Shown in pieces: positions 11,382 through 19,865 of a DNA stretch of 64,000 nt. Where the stretch lies: contig VIAD01000005.1 in the NCBI GenBank assembly GCA_006546595.1, positions 124,001 through 188,000 on the forward strand, in the 5' to 3' direction. Source of the stretch: Moraxellaceae bacterium AER2_44_116 (GTDB lineage: Bacteria; Pseudomonadota; Gammaproteobacteria; Pseudomonadales; Moraxellaceae). Positions within the stretch are counted from its first letter, which is position 1. Every line of letters begins with the position of its first letter. The position numbers and the translations under genes are program-made. The notes beneath the pieces are model-generated. The model ran no database searches, was not told the DNA's origin, and was given only the letters and a program-made list of their open reading frames with translations.

Positions 11382-12518
11382 TTAACGACCTCCTTTGATA
11401 TGCACTACTCGCCCTTCATTGTTTGGCAATGGTGGCAGTAATAACACGCGTTCTCCTTGTTGTAAGCCTTTGACTAAGACCACGCCTTTAGCTTCATCAC
11501 GACGACCTAAAATCACTTCTTGCGCCGCTAAACGATTATCACGGATGACATGAACTTGGCTTTTGCCTTTATTATCTTGCACCGATGAAAATGGCACGGA
11601 AACGCCTGCTACTGCGTTATCATCCCGAATTTCGCCTTTGGCAAATAATCCTGCACGCAATAAACCTAAGTTATTGTTGACCAGTGCATAAACATCGACA
11701 CGACGACTACCGCCACGCGCCACTGGATTGATACGGGTGATACGACCAACAAAGGTTTTGTCGGCATACCCATCAGCAGTAAAATACAATAATTGACCAA
11801 CACGGATGGCCGTCACTTCCGTAGCGGCCACTTGCGCCACTAACTCCACTTGTGACAAATCGACAATTTTTAATACTGGGGTATTTGGGGCAACACTTTG
11901 TCCTGTATCCACTAAACGCTCAGAAATCACGCCAGCAAAAGGTGCACGAACGACCATATCCGCTAGTTGTTGGCGCGCTTGCAACACTGATACTTCCGCC
12001 GACTTGACTTGAGCATTGCGAATATCAACTTGCTTCTCGGCATTGGCTAATTCGGTAGCGGAAGCATATTCTTTTTGTTGTAGCGGTTTGATGCGTTCTA
12101 AGTTTTGTTGCGTGAGTGCAGCTTCTGCACGTGCAGTTAACAGCGAGGCTTCTGCTTGCTGTAAACGTGCGTTTAAATCACGATCATCTTGCGTGACTAA
12201 TACTTGTCCTGCACGCACACTCTGCCCTTCGCGCACGCCTATGGCTTTGATTTCACCTGCAACACGGGCATTTAAAATCGTTTGCCGAACAGGAGCAATT
12301 GTGCCTGTGACATGAATATCATTGGAAAAACGTGCGGATTGCACGGTGACAATATCCGCGGGGCTTAACTCTAAAAACTTTTCTTCTGCACCCATCTTGC
12401 TGCGTGATTCGTCTGGCCACCACCACACCGTCAAAATAATCGCCCACAGTAGTGCAGTAAAGGCAAAACCGCGCTTTTGCGCGGTGGATGTTGGGACGGA
12501 GGGAACTGATGACTTCAT
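11382..12518 (-). CDS. RND efflux periplasmic adaptor (membrane fusion protein)
   Basis: Adaptor linking the RND pump to an outer-membrane channel. About 378 residues. One N-terminal membrane anchor (FAFTALLWAIILTVWWW) and no lipobox, so it is anchored by a helix rather than lipid. A split lipoyl domain (GEIKAIGVREGQSVRAGQVL and MVVRAPFAGVISERLVDTGQ) brackets an alpha-helical hairpin (about residues 110-170), followed by beta-barrel and membrane-proximal domains. I place the start at the ATG at 12518, one base after the preceding stop; an upstream TTG at 12539 overlaps that gene and lacks a good ribosome-binding site. Confidence 0.9.
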   Translation of the reverse strand: MKSSVPSVPTSTAQKRGFAFTALLWAIILTVWWWPDESRSKMGAEEKFLELSPADIVTVQSARFSNDIHVTGTIAPVRQTILNARVAGEIKAIGVREGQSVRAGQVLVTQDDRDLNARLQQAEASLLTARAEAALTQQNLERIKPLQQKEYASATELANAEKQVDIRNAQVKSAEVSVLQARQQLADMVVRAPFAGVISERLVDTGQSVAPNTPVLKIVDLSQVELVAQVAATEVTAIRVGQLLYFTADGYADKTFVGRITRINPVARGGSRRVDVYALVNNNLGLLRAGLFAKGEIRDDNAVAGVSVPFSSVQDNKGKSQVHVIRDNRLAAQEVILGRRDEAKGVVLVKGLQQGERVLLLPPLPNNEGRVVHIKGGR

Positions 12519-12519
12519 G

Positions 12520-13620
12520 TTAAAGCCTGCCACTTTCAAAATAAGGAATCCGATGACTGTCTAATACAGGTTGGAACTCATCCTTAAAGGCAACTGTATA
12601 TTGTGTTGCTTTGAGGGGGATAGTACGAAATTCGTCTAACACGGAACAACGAGGGTCTTCGTTGGATAATGTTAAGGTCATCGCACGACTGCCTCGCTCC
12701 ATCACATGTTGCCACGCGCTATGTAATAAATCACGAAACGCATCACTATCTCTAGGATGGGTTAAAGGCGAATGTAAGGCGTAATAGTCAAAGGTTTTAC
12801 CTTTAGCGGGTAAAATAAAACCGCCTCTGAAACTACTCCACGCATTATAAAACGGACGAAACATCGCCACCGAACGACTGTAATCAACCACCCGTGTTTG
12901 CTTAAACGACTTTTGATTCCATAAACCGACTAAGCCACAGACATCGTTATCACTGTCGATTAAAACCAAAAAATCACCGATGCTTAAACCATTAAAATAC
13001 GGCAAACCTGCTTCTACATCCCAAAAGTTATAGGCAGGTAAAAACTGATAATGCGCTGCCATATCACTAATAAAACGATTCATCGCGGGAATATCAGCAA
13101 CAGTGGCTTTGCGTACTTTTTTTGTCGAAGCGGGACTGCTGCGTTTACAACCTGTAATTGTGTGCGTGACGATGCCGCCCATCGGTTTGAAAATGGGCAA
13201 ACCTGCGCGACCACCTTCTAAAGCGCCACGTGACTTTTCGTTTTCTTCTAAAATCACTGACTGATACCATGTATCTTGAATACACTCTTTTACGGCACGA
13301 TTGATATAAATCAGCACCCGACTGCCTTGATATTCAGGGGCAATCCGCAAATCTGAACCATAACGAATGGTTTGCGCTGTACCATCAACAAAGACATCAC
13401 GCACACCCAAATTTAACATCGCCACCACCGCGTTATCACTACGACGCTCGACGACTAAGGTATGGGGTTGTTGATGTGACACTAACGCCGATTGAAAATA
13501 ATCAGGCGTGCGCTCAAAAGCAAATTGCACTCCGTTTGAAGGTTGTGGCGAGCCAATCAACGACAAAATAGCTGAGTTATCGGCGGAAGTAGCGGGACGA
13601 ATGGCAAAAGGCGTACTCAT
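12520..13620 (-). CDS. Tandem GNAT-fold acyltransferase-like protein
   Basis: 366 residues with two GNAT-like halves. The first (about 5-150) has FAIRPATSADNSAILSLIG, a typical GNAT N-terminus, a central strand RYGSDLRIAPEYQGSRVLIY corresponding to the acyl-CoA-binding motif A, and ILEENEKSRGALE. The second (about 170-320) restarts with VRKATVADIPAMNRFISDM and has DFLVLIDSDNDVCGLVGLW. Predicted acyl or acetyl transfer to an amine, substrate unknown. It overlaps the GH3 gene by 4 bp and precedes the pump genes, so it should act in the same pathway. Confidence 0.7.
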   Translation of the reverse strand: MSTPFAIRPATSADNSAILSLIGSPQPSNGVQFAFERTPDYFQSALVSHQQPHTLVVERRSDNAVVAMLNLGVRDVFVDGTAQTIRYGSDLRIAPEYQGSRVLIYINRAVKECIQDTWYQSVILEENEKSRGALEGGRAGLPIFKPMGGIVTHTITGCKRSSPASTKKVRKATVADIPAMNRFISDMAAHYQFLPAYNFWDVEAGLPYFNGLSIGDFLVLIDSDNDVCGLVGLWNQKSFKQTRVVDYSRSVAMFRPFYNAWSSFRGGFILPAKGKTFDYYALHSPLTHPRDSDAFRDLLHSAWQHVMERGSRAMTLTLSNEDPRCSVLDEFRTIPLKATQYTVAFKDEFQPVLDSHRIPYFESGRL

Positions 13621-15263
13621 GATGCACGCTCCAAGACACTATCCGCGACTAAAGCAAAAGCCAATTCGGGCAATATTTTTTGCACCGCTTGACGTTGCAC
13701 TCGACGTACAGGCTCAGGTTTGATATTGCCTTCAATCATACCGCCCGCAATCGCGACATCTTGGCAAATACGCCAACCATCTTGAGCAATCATCGCCATT
13801 GCTGGCTCTAATTGGCGTAAATCACGCGCGAGTTCATAATGAAAATGACCACGCAATTCACGTTCGACCCATGCTGACGCTTCGGCACACACACGATACG
13901 ATGCTTGTTCTTTGTCACTACTAAACAAAGCAATATAACGCGGACGACTTTGGTTTTCGCCATTCACCGCCATTAAGGTCACTGGCTCTAAACCAAAACG
14001 ACTCGCAGCACTGGCTAATACTTGGCGCGCTGCTTCAGGAGACATTTTTTCGCCGACTAAATCGACACCAAAACGTCGCCCCATGAATTTAAAGCACGGC
14101 ACATCACCCCAAAAACCATCAACAGCAATTCGGTCATCTAATTGATAACGTAATAAACCGTTACCACTGGTAATGATCGGGCTAACAATATCGCCCTCTT
14201 TTAATTCCCACGGCGCGAGAATGCCGCCATTTTGTAAGTCTTCAAATTCATAAACATGGCTACGATAGGCTAAAGGATACTGACCATCTATCGGAATAGT
14301 CACTACACCTTCGGTCGCCCATAAGCCTTTGCCTTCAAAGGCTGCCTGAGGGAAACAGGCTTTCAATTGTTGCGCCCACGGTGCTGCATCGGCGGTATCC
14401 CAAGCAGAAACCAACGCCAAATTTGGCCATAACTCTGCACCTAACACCGACGGATGTAAGCGTAATACCCGCGCTAATTCTTTTGCTCGTTTAGGTGCGT
14501 GTGGTGCTTTTAAGTTTTTTAATGAAGTCGCACGATGCCGCCAATTGCCAGAGGACAAGACATCAATAATTTGCTCTGCCCAGACAGGAATCGCTTCTAA
14601 CAACTGCAAAGCAAAGGTTGGACTCCAAACTGACAGCATCCGTAAATCGTTATTCGCCACAAGAAAACACAAGGTTGCGAATAACGCATCATCGGCACTA
14701 GCCGCCAACGCCACATCCGCAGGAACGGCTTGTGATTGTCCCGCTAAAACACGTTTTACCGTGCCTAACAATTCACTATCGTCGTTCAAATTTCCACTTA
14801 ATTCAGCAAATTGACTTTGTGGTAACCACGACACCGACCAATAATGGGTGCCACCGTTCAATCCACGATGATGACGGTACATACTCGCCAACCAAGGCGC
14901 AATCGCGGAGTCCAATTCATCAATAAAGGCTTTGGTATAGGGAATCAGTTTGAGTTTTTCTGACGAACCACTGGTCGGTTGATAACGAACCAAAGGGCTA
15001 CTAGTGAGCAAGGACTCACCCCGACGTTGTGCGTTAATCGCCTCTTGCCATTGTCCGTAACGCGTGACAGGCTGATTAACAGCAAACTCTTCCCATGTCG
15101 GAATAGAGGTTTTTACACGACCATTGGCCGCCGTCACTTGTTGCAGAATATTAGCCTGCTTTTGCCGCTGCACAAACTCCAAGTGTTTACTGTCTTTACG
15201 AAACGCATTATCGGAACGACGACAAGCCAATTGTAACGCTTGATGGGTTAGGCGATTTAACAT
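13617..15263 (-). CDS. GH3-family acyl-adenylating amide synthetase
   Basis: 548-residue protein of the GH3 superfamily (ANL-type adenylating enzymes; plant members join auxin or jasmonate to amino acids). Signature motifs are all in order: the P-loop-like YQPTSGSSEKLKL near residues 94-106, ATEG at about 316-319, LLRYQLDD at about 370-377 and FMGR at about 393-396, followed by a C-terminal domain. Prediction: ATP-dependent activation of a carboxylic acid as the acyl-AMP and transfer to an amine or another nucleophile. It sits between two acyltransferase-like genes, 17 bp after one and overlapping the next, in an operon with an RND pump. The substrate is not deducible. Confidence 0.85.
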   Translation of the reverse strand: MLNRLTHQALQLACRRSDNAFRKDSKHLEFVQRQKQANILQQVTAANGRVKTSIPTWEEFAVNQPVTRYGQWQEAINAQRRGESLLTSSPLVRYQPTSGSSEKLKLIPYTKAFIDELDSAIAPWLASMYRHHRGLNGGTHYWSVSWLPQSQFAELSGNLNDDSELLGTVKRVLAGQSQAVPADVALAASADDALFATLCFLVANNDLRMLSVWSPTFALQLLEAIPVWAEQIIDVLSSGNWRHRATSLKNLKAPHAPKRAKELARVLRLHPSVLGAELWPNLALVSAWDTADAAPWAQQLKACFPQAAFEGKGLWATEGVVTIPIDGQYPLAYRSHVYEFEDLQNGGILAPWELKEGDIVSPIITSGNGLLRYQLDDRIAVDGFWGDVPCFKFMGRRFGVDLVGEKMSPEAARQVLASAASRFGLEPVTLMAVNGENQSRPRYIALFSSDKEQASYRVCAEASAWVERELRGHFHYELARDLRQLEPAMAMIAQDGWRICQDVAIAGGMIEGNIKPEPVRRVQRQAVQKILPELAFALVADSVLERAS

Positions 15264-15280
15264 AACAACTCCTAACGCCG

Positions 15281-16135
15281 TTAAGCGCGACGTTTGATGG
15301 GCGTAACAACATCATCAAAAGAGTGCAGCGGACGCACTTCTGCCATCACAGGTTTTGTTTGACGAGCCTTCGCTTGTAAAGCCTCTTTTCGGCCTTTGCT
15401 CATGGGCTTAGTGGCAAAACGTAAGGCATATTTTCCGAGGGTATTCCAATCAAAAACCCCTACACAGGGTAACTCTGTGCCGCGTCGCCATTCAGGATTA
15501 CGTTGCTCAAAGAAATCAATTTTATGATTTTCACGGCGCATGGTGTCGGTAATGTCGGCGACATCCCCTTTTAAGCACTGATAGTCGCTACCAAAATCTA
15601 AAATGCGTTTTTCAGCATCGTAATAGTCCGCAAACATTTGCTTGCAATAACTATCAACCACTTCTGCAAGATGAGGGTCTTTGTTTTCAGGATTAGGATA
15701 ATAATTAAAGAAATTATTAGCCAATAATAAATAGGTTTTAAAACCTTTAGAAATCAATAACCAATGTATGGCTTGACGGGGATAACGTACTTTTTCAGCG
15801 ATCATAAACTTATAGAATGCCATCTGTAAGGCTCTTGAACCCCAGTAGGCTTTTTCAATCACGGTATCACCACTAAAGACCGCACGGGCGGCTTTGCGTT
15901 GAACAACAATATCGCAGGTCATCACCGTCGAAAAACCAACCACTCGGTCTTCTTTAGGATCATAGAGCACAAATGCACCCGTTTTATTACTCAGGTCACG
16001 CAGGAAAATATCCCATGTCGTGTTCTCGTAATACTGGCAGTAAATACCATACATTTGGCGAATGTCATGGACATCAATTCGAGCGACAGGTTTGTAAATT
16101 GCGCTCAGAGAATGCTTGGCAGAGTTAGTTTTCAT
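15281..16135 (-). CDS. GNAT-like N-acyltransferase, first gene of GH3/RND operon
   Basis: 284 residues. The segment around residues 50-130 (GAFVLYDPKEDRVVGFSTVM followed by ARAVFSGDTVIEKAYWGSRA) resembles the GNAT fold of N-acyl amino acid synthases and LuxI-type enzymes: a central sheet followed by a motif A where the acyl donor binds. The C-terminal part is basic (KPMSKGRKEALQAKARQTKP) and not recognised. No signal peptide. It begins the leftward operon and faces the AraC gene across a 186-bp control region. Function is inferred from fold resemblance and context; I do not recognise a characterised orthologue. Confidence 0.6.
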   Translation of the reverse strand: MKTNSAKHSLSAIYKPVARIDVHDIRQMYGIYCQYYENTTWDIFLRDLSNKTGAFVLYDPKEDRVVGFSTVMTCDIVVQRKAARAVFSGDTVIEKAYWGSRALQMAFYKFMIAEKVRYPRQAIHWLLISKGFKTYLLLANNFFNYYPNPENKDPHLAEVVDSYCKQMFADYYDAEKRILDFGSDYQCLKGDVADITDTMRRENHKIDFFEQRNPEWRRGTELPCVGVFDWNTLGKYALRFATKPMSKGRKEALQAKARQTKPVMAEVRPLHSFDDVVTPIKRRA

Positions 16136-16206
16136 GTTTTTTTCTTCTTTGATTTATTTTACAGTGTTATTTTCGTCGGAATTTTACTACCAGTCATCCA
16201 CCTAAT

Positions 16207-16233
16207 CGGCCATAATCTGTGCTTAAACGGCCA
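16207..16233. promoter_or_regulatory. Candidate AraC-type operator: CGGCCA direct repeats
   Basis: Two CGGCCA hexamers, each in an A/T-rich setting (AATCGGCCATAAT and AAACGGCCAATGC), lie 21 bp apart start to start, that is two DNA turns on the same face. This direct-repeat arrangement is usual for AraC-family regulators. They lie between the divergent operon and the AraC gene at 16322. Inference from spacing; no binding data. Confidence 0.5.
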
Positions 16234-16321
16234 ATGCGATAATTTTTCATAGCCACATAGGATTTGCCCGCGTTACACTTGTCACTAATAAAAAATTAAA
16301 TGAATAAAACGATGAATAAAT

Positions 16322-17533
16322 ATGGACATTAATGACCTGCCTTTTTTGCCTGTGATTTACCTCAATAAGCTAGTCGAAGAAATGACCGAAGAAAACATTC
16401 AAACCGAACAGATTTTTCGGGAATGTGGCATTAATAGCTCGGTCATGACCAAACCAGAAGCTTTTTTGTCGGTCTATCAAGCGCGTGCCGTGATTAACCA
16501 CTATCTAGCACTGACTCAGCAGCCATTCGCAGGTTTACACTTTGGTCAACGCTTAGACCTAATGACGCATGGCTTATTTGCTTATGTTTTTAGTGCGCGT
16601 GTGCCCTTTCGTGAGTTAATGACCCATATTTTGTACTATATGCAGGTACGTATCCCCTTGATGGTGTTGAGTATTCGCCATGAGAGCAACTACATTGCCA
16701 TTGGTGTCAGCTATCGCCATCACCTACAAGAAACAGAATCGTTTGTGACACAAGTTTTTTTGAGCAGCATGTACACCCTAGTCGCCATGGTGACTAAACA
16801 TTGTACCTTGCACTTTGAAAGTCGGGTTTTGTCTGATACGCGTGGTATTGAGAAAATAATTAGCGCACCGATTGAAATCGGCCATCATTGCAATGAAATT
16901 CGTATTTATGCTGCTAAGCAGACTCATCACACCTCTTCTTTAAGCATCGAAAAAACTGAGGCTCTTAACGACCACGATTTAATCGTCAGAATACGAACCT
17001 ATCTGTTAAGCCATGCCAATATGCCGATTTCAGTTGAAGATACCGCAGCACACTTTAAAATGAATGTTAATACACTACATCATCGTTTAACCAACAATGG
17101 CACAAGCTTTAATGAGATTCGCTCAGACTTGCATCGTCATACCACATCCCCCGTCGTCACCGAAAATAAGGATGATTTTGAAGATCATGGTTTAGCGGTC
17201 AGAATGCGTGCTTATCTCTTAACCCAAGTCGATCAACCAGTCAGTGCCGAAGATGCTGCGCAACATTTTCACATGAGCGTCAGAACACTACGCCGTCGTT
17301 TGGCCGACATCGGCATGAGCTTCAACGATATTCGCCTGCAAGTCCGCATGGACGCAGCAACAAGCTATCTAAAAACATCGAATTTAAGTATTGCGCGTAT
17401 TTCAGGCGTGGTGGGTTACAGCGATCAAGCCAGTTTTACTCGCGCCTTTCAAAAATGGGGTGGTGAAACGCCCGATGTGGTACGTAAAAAGCATCGACAA
17501 GCGACCAAACGAGTAGAAACAAGCCAACAATAA
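16322..17533 (+). CDS. AraC-family regulator with a duplicated HTH half
   Basis: 403-residue regulator. Residues 1-200 fit the arabinose-binding-type N-terminal domain seen in OruR/ArgR-like AraC proteins (FGQRLDLMTHGLFAYVFSAR). Its DNA-binding part is unusual: residues 217-270 resemble the first HTH of an AraC domain, and residues 288-395 are a complete two-HTH AraC domain, starting again 71 residues later. DHDLIVRIRTYLL is repeated as DHGLAVRMRAYLL and GTSFNEIRSDL as GMSFNDIRLQV. Normal relatives are about 330-340 residues. It is divergent from the GH3/RND operon and probably controls it, and it is followed by the AdeT-like gene. Confidence 0.88.
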   Translation: MDINDLPFLPVIYLNKLVEEMTEENIQTEQIFRECGINSSVMTKPEAFLSVYQARAVINHYLALTQQPFAGLHFGQRLDLMTHGLFAYVFSARVPFRELMTHILYYMQVRIPLMVLSIRHESNYIAIGVSYRHHLQETESFVTQVFLSSMYTLVAMVTKHCTLHFESRVLSDTRGIEKIISAPIEIGHHCNEIRIYAAKQTHHTSSLSIEKTEALNDHDLIVRIRTYLLSHANMPISVEDTAAHFKMNVNTLHHRLTNNGTSFNEIRSDLHRHTTSPVVTENKDDFEDHGLAVRMRAYLLTQVDQPVSAEDAAQHFHMSVRTLRRRLADIGMSFNDIRLQVRMDAATSYLKTSNLSIARISGVVGYSDQASFTRAFQKWGGETPDVVRKKHRQATKRVETSQQ

Positions 17534-17631
17534 AACAGGATGCTTGGGTTGATTACCGACATTCGGGTAAAATGCCAGCTTATCCAACTCACTTGCCCAT
17601 CTTTTTTAATGAATAGGGAATCATTCACGTC

Positions 17632-18651
17632 ATGAACAGCCTTTTCAATACGGTACTTGGCCACGCCAAGCGACGCTGTCTCGCCATCATGGCTTATACA
17701 TTTATGCTCTTAGCAAACACGGCACAAGCGCAAACGTTTTGTGTCTTTGATGTGCTTGGCGTACAAGGGCCGTTTTATGGCACGATGCTCGAATACTCGA
17801 CCATTGCCCGTAAATGGGGGGTCAAACTCGAACTCAAACCGTATACCAACGAAGAAAAAGCGGTAGAAGATTTCAACTCTGGTGTCTGTGATTTAATCTC
17901 CATTACGGGAATTCGTGCGCGTGATTTCAACCTATTTTCGAGTAGCATTGAGGCAATTGGTGGCATTAACAATGACGCGCAAATGAAAAGCGTCATTGAA
18001 ACGATTTCTCGCCCCGAAGCCGCCAAATTAATGGCGCAAGACGGTTATGAAGTTGCAGGGGTATTACCTATTGGTGGCGTGTATTTATTCTTAAACGACC
18101 GTAGTATTAACTCCGTTGACAAAATCAAAGGTAAAAAAATCGCTATTCTTGCACATGACCTCGTGCAATTACGCCTAGCCGAACGCTTAGGCTTTCAAGC
18201 CTTAGCCGCCGACATTGATGACTTTGTTCTTAAATTCAACCAAGGCAATGCGGATATTTTACCTGCGCCTGCGATTGCCTATATGCCCTTAGAACTGTTC
18301 AAAGGGGTTGGCAATAAAGGCTTGGTGCTAAAAATGCCAATTAGCTATTTAAGCCTACAAGTCCTGTTACGCAGCGACAAATTTCCTGCCAATTATGGCC
18401 AAAAATCACGTACGTATTTTACCAGTATGTTTGATAGCTTATTAAAACCAACTCGTCAGGCAGAACAAGAAATTCTCTATTTCTTTCCTGCACCCGATGG
18501 CGAATATGATAACTACCAAGCGTTATTGCGCGATGCCCGCATCAGCATGACCCAAGAAGGCATTTATGACACCAAGATGATGAGCTTGTTGAAAAAAGTA
18601 CGCTGTAAAAATCAATCTAATCGCGCTGAATGCACGGATGGTAAGGAGTAA
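17632..18651 (+). CDS. Putative periplasmic solute-binding protein, AdeT1/2-like
   Basis: 339 residues with a signal peptide ending at about residue 34 (TFMLLANTAQAQ). The mature part has the two-lobed layout of TRAP-type binding proteins: an early strand-loop region (CVFDVLGVQGPFYGTMLEYS), the central IKGKKIAILAHDLVQLRLAE block, and C-terminal helices. It resembles the family called AdeT1/2 (formerly DUF6091), whose Acinetobacter members have been named as RND-associated. Two cysteines near the C-terminus (RCKNQSNRAEC) may pair. It is followed 3 bp later by the next gene and so forms an operon with it. A role in ligand capture for the neighbouring efflux locus is inferred. Confidence 0.7.
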   Translation: MNSLFNTVLGHAKRRCLAIMAYTFMLLANTAQAQTFCVFDVLGVQGPFYGTMLEYSTIARKWGVKLELKPYTNEEKAVEDFNSGVCDLISITGIRARDFNLFSSSIEAIGGINNDAQMKSVIETISRPEAAKLMAQDGYEVAGVLPIGGVYLFLNDRSINSVDKIKGKKIAILAHDLVQLRLAERLGFQALAADIDDFVLKFNQGNADILPAPAIAYMPLELFKGVGNKGLVLKMPISYLSLQVLLRSDKFPANYGQKSRTYFTSMFDSLLKPTRQAEQEILYFFPAPDGEYDNYQALLRDARISMTQEGIYDTKMMSLLKKVRCKNQSNRAECTDGKE

Positions 18652-18654
18652 ATC

Positions 18655-19116
18655 ATGAAAAAATCATTTGCCGCAGGCGTGTTATCATTGCTATTGAGCA
18701 ACATGAGTTATGCTGACTCCATCTTAAATAAAAGTTCCGCCAACAAATTCATCCAAGACTTTTATAGTGCCATTAAAAAACATGATTATAAAAAAGTGGA
18801 TTTAATGGTGGCCGATAATGCAAAAATCAAATTGCACTTACTAAAAATGGAACAAACCTTTACCCTCAGCAAAGCGGACTACTTACAACAAATCAAAGCC
18901 AATTGGCACTTTGCGACGCAAGAACAGTTTGATCTGAAAGATATCAACTACATCACGACTCAAGAAGGTTTGTCAGGCACGCTTTCCCTTAAACTGATTG
19001 AAAGCAAAGAGATTTTAGGCGAAAAATCCTCACAAGAACACACAATGGAAATAGGCTTAGTGGTGGCTGACGACATGATTAAACTGTCGGAATTAAAATC
19101 CAAGACGACGTTTTAA
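18655..19116 (+). CDS. Small secreted protein with NTF2-like fold
   Basis: 153 residues with an N-terminal signal peptide (AAGVLSLLLSNMSYA). The mature part starts with a helix containing NKFIQDFYSAIKKHDYKKVD and ends in a strand-rich region, the pattern of SnoaL/NTF2-like small-ligand-binding domains. No catalytic residues recognised. It starts 3 bp after the AdeT-like gene stop and ends 3 bp before the esterase gene starts, so it is translationally close to both. Predicted periplasmic; function unknown. Confidence 0.55.
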   Translation: MKKSFAAGVLSLLLSNMSYADSILNKSSANKFIQDFYSAIKKHDYKKVDLMVADNAKIKLHLLKMEQTFTLSKADYLQQIKANWHFATQEQFDLKDINYITTQEGLSGTLSLKLIESKEILGEKSSQEHTMEIGLVVADDMIKLSELKSKTTF

Positions 19117-19119
19117 GCT

Positions 19120-19782
19120 ATGCCAGACCTACTTCCTCACATTGAAATTAATCCCAAAACACCCGCTACCGCCAGCGTGATTTGGTTACATGGCTTAGGT
19201 GCTGATGGTCATGATTTTGCGCCTCTTGTTCCTGAGCTAAAGCTCCCTAGTTCAATGGCGGTGCGCTTTATTTTTCCTCATGCGCCAGCTATTCCTGTCA
19301 CGATTAATGGCGGTTATATCATGCCTGCATGGTATGACATTTTAGCGATGAATCTTGAGCGTGAAATTGACGAAGCACAACTGCTCGCCTCTAGTCATGC
19401 GATTAGTGCATTAATTGATCGTGAAATTGAGCGAGGTATTGATAGTCGGCGCATTATTATCGCAGGATTTTCACAAGGCGGAGCAGTGGCTTATCACGCA
19501 GCATTAAGTTATCCAAAACCTTTAGGGGGGTTAATGGCGTTATCAAGCTATTTTGCAACGCATAAAACCTTAGTGCCTAATGCAGCCAACGCAACATTAG
19601 CTATTGCCATTTTTCATGGCGTTTATGACAGTGTCGTCAGTGAAACACTCGGCGGCCAAGCCTTACAGGCCTTACGTCGTCAAGGTTTTAGCCCTGTCTA
19701 TAAAAGTTATTTAATGGAACATGAAGTGTGCATGGAAGAAGTGGCGGATATTTCTCAGTGGTTGCAAGCGCGTTTAGCGTAG
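19120..19782 (+). CDS. Carboxylesterase / lysophospholipase-like alpha/beta hydrolase
   Basis: 220 residues of the phospholipase/carboxylesterase family (Pseudomonas EstB type). It has the oxyanion HGLGADGHDF motif, nucleophile elbow GFSQGG (Ser near residue 118), a catalytic Asp in FHGVYDSVV and His in LMEHEVCMEE. No signal peptide, so it should be cytoplasmic. It hydrolyses short acyl esters. Its stop codon lies in the left arm of a hairpin repeat. Third gene of the AdeT-like operon, so possibly linked to the same acylated product; that is inference. Confidence 0.9.
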   Translation: MPDLLPHIEINPKTPATASVIWLHGLGADGHDFAPLVPELKLPSSMAVRFIFPHAPAIPVTINGGYIMPAWYDILAMNLEREIDEAQLLASSHAISALIDREIERGIDSRRIIIAGFSQGGAVAYHAALSYPKPLGGLMALSSYFATHKTLVPNAANATLAIAIFHGVYDSVVSETLGGQALQALRRQGFSPVYKSYLMEHEVCMEEVADISQWLQARLA

Positions 19783-19843
19783 GGGCGAATTTATTCGCCC
19801 ATAGAGCAGCAGACAAGGCGAAGGCGAATGAATTCGCCCCTAC
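19779..19843. repeat. REP-like hairpin with GTAGGGGCGAAT arms
   Basis: The two ends GTAGGGGCGAATTTATTCGCC and GGCGAATGAATTCGCCCCTAC form a long, almost perfect stem of about 21 bp around a 23-base loop. It overlaps the TAG stop of the esterase gene, separates it from the convergent aldolase gene and could end transcription in both directions. The arms look like a widely scattered bacterial repeat. Confidence 0.7.
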
Positions 19844-19865
19844 GATGTATCAAATAGTCAGTTTA

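Noticed and set aside
12519..12539. Upstream TTG start for the membrane fusion protein
   Set aside because: Overlaps the preceding gene, lacks a ribosome-binding site and adds residues unlike the family; the ATG at 12518 fits better.
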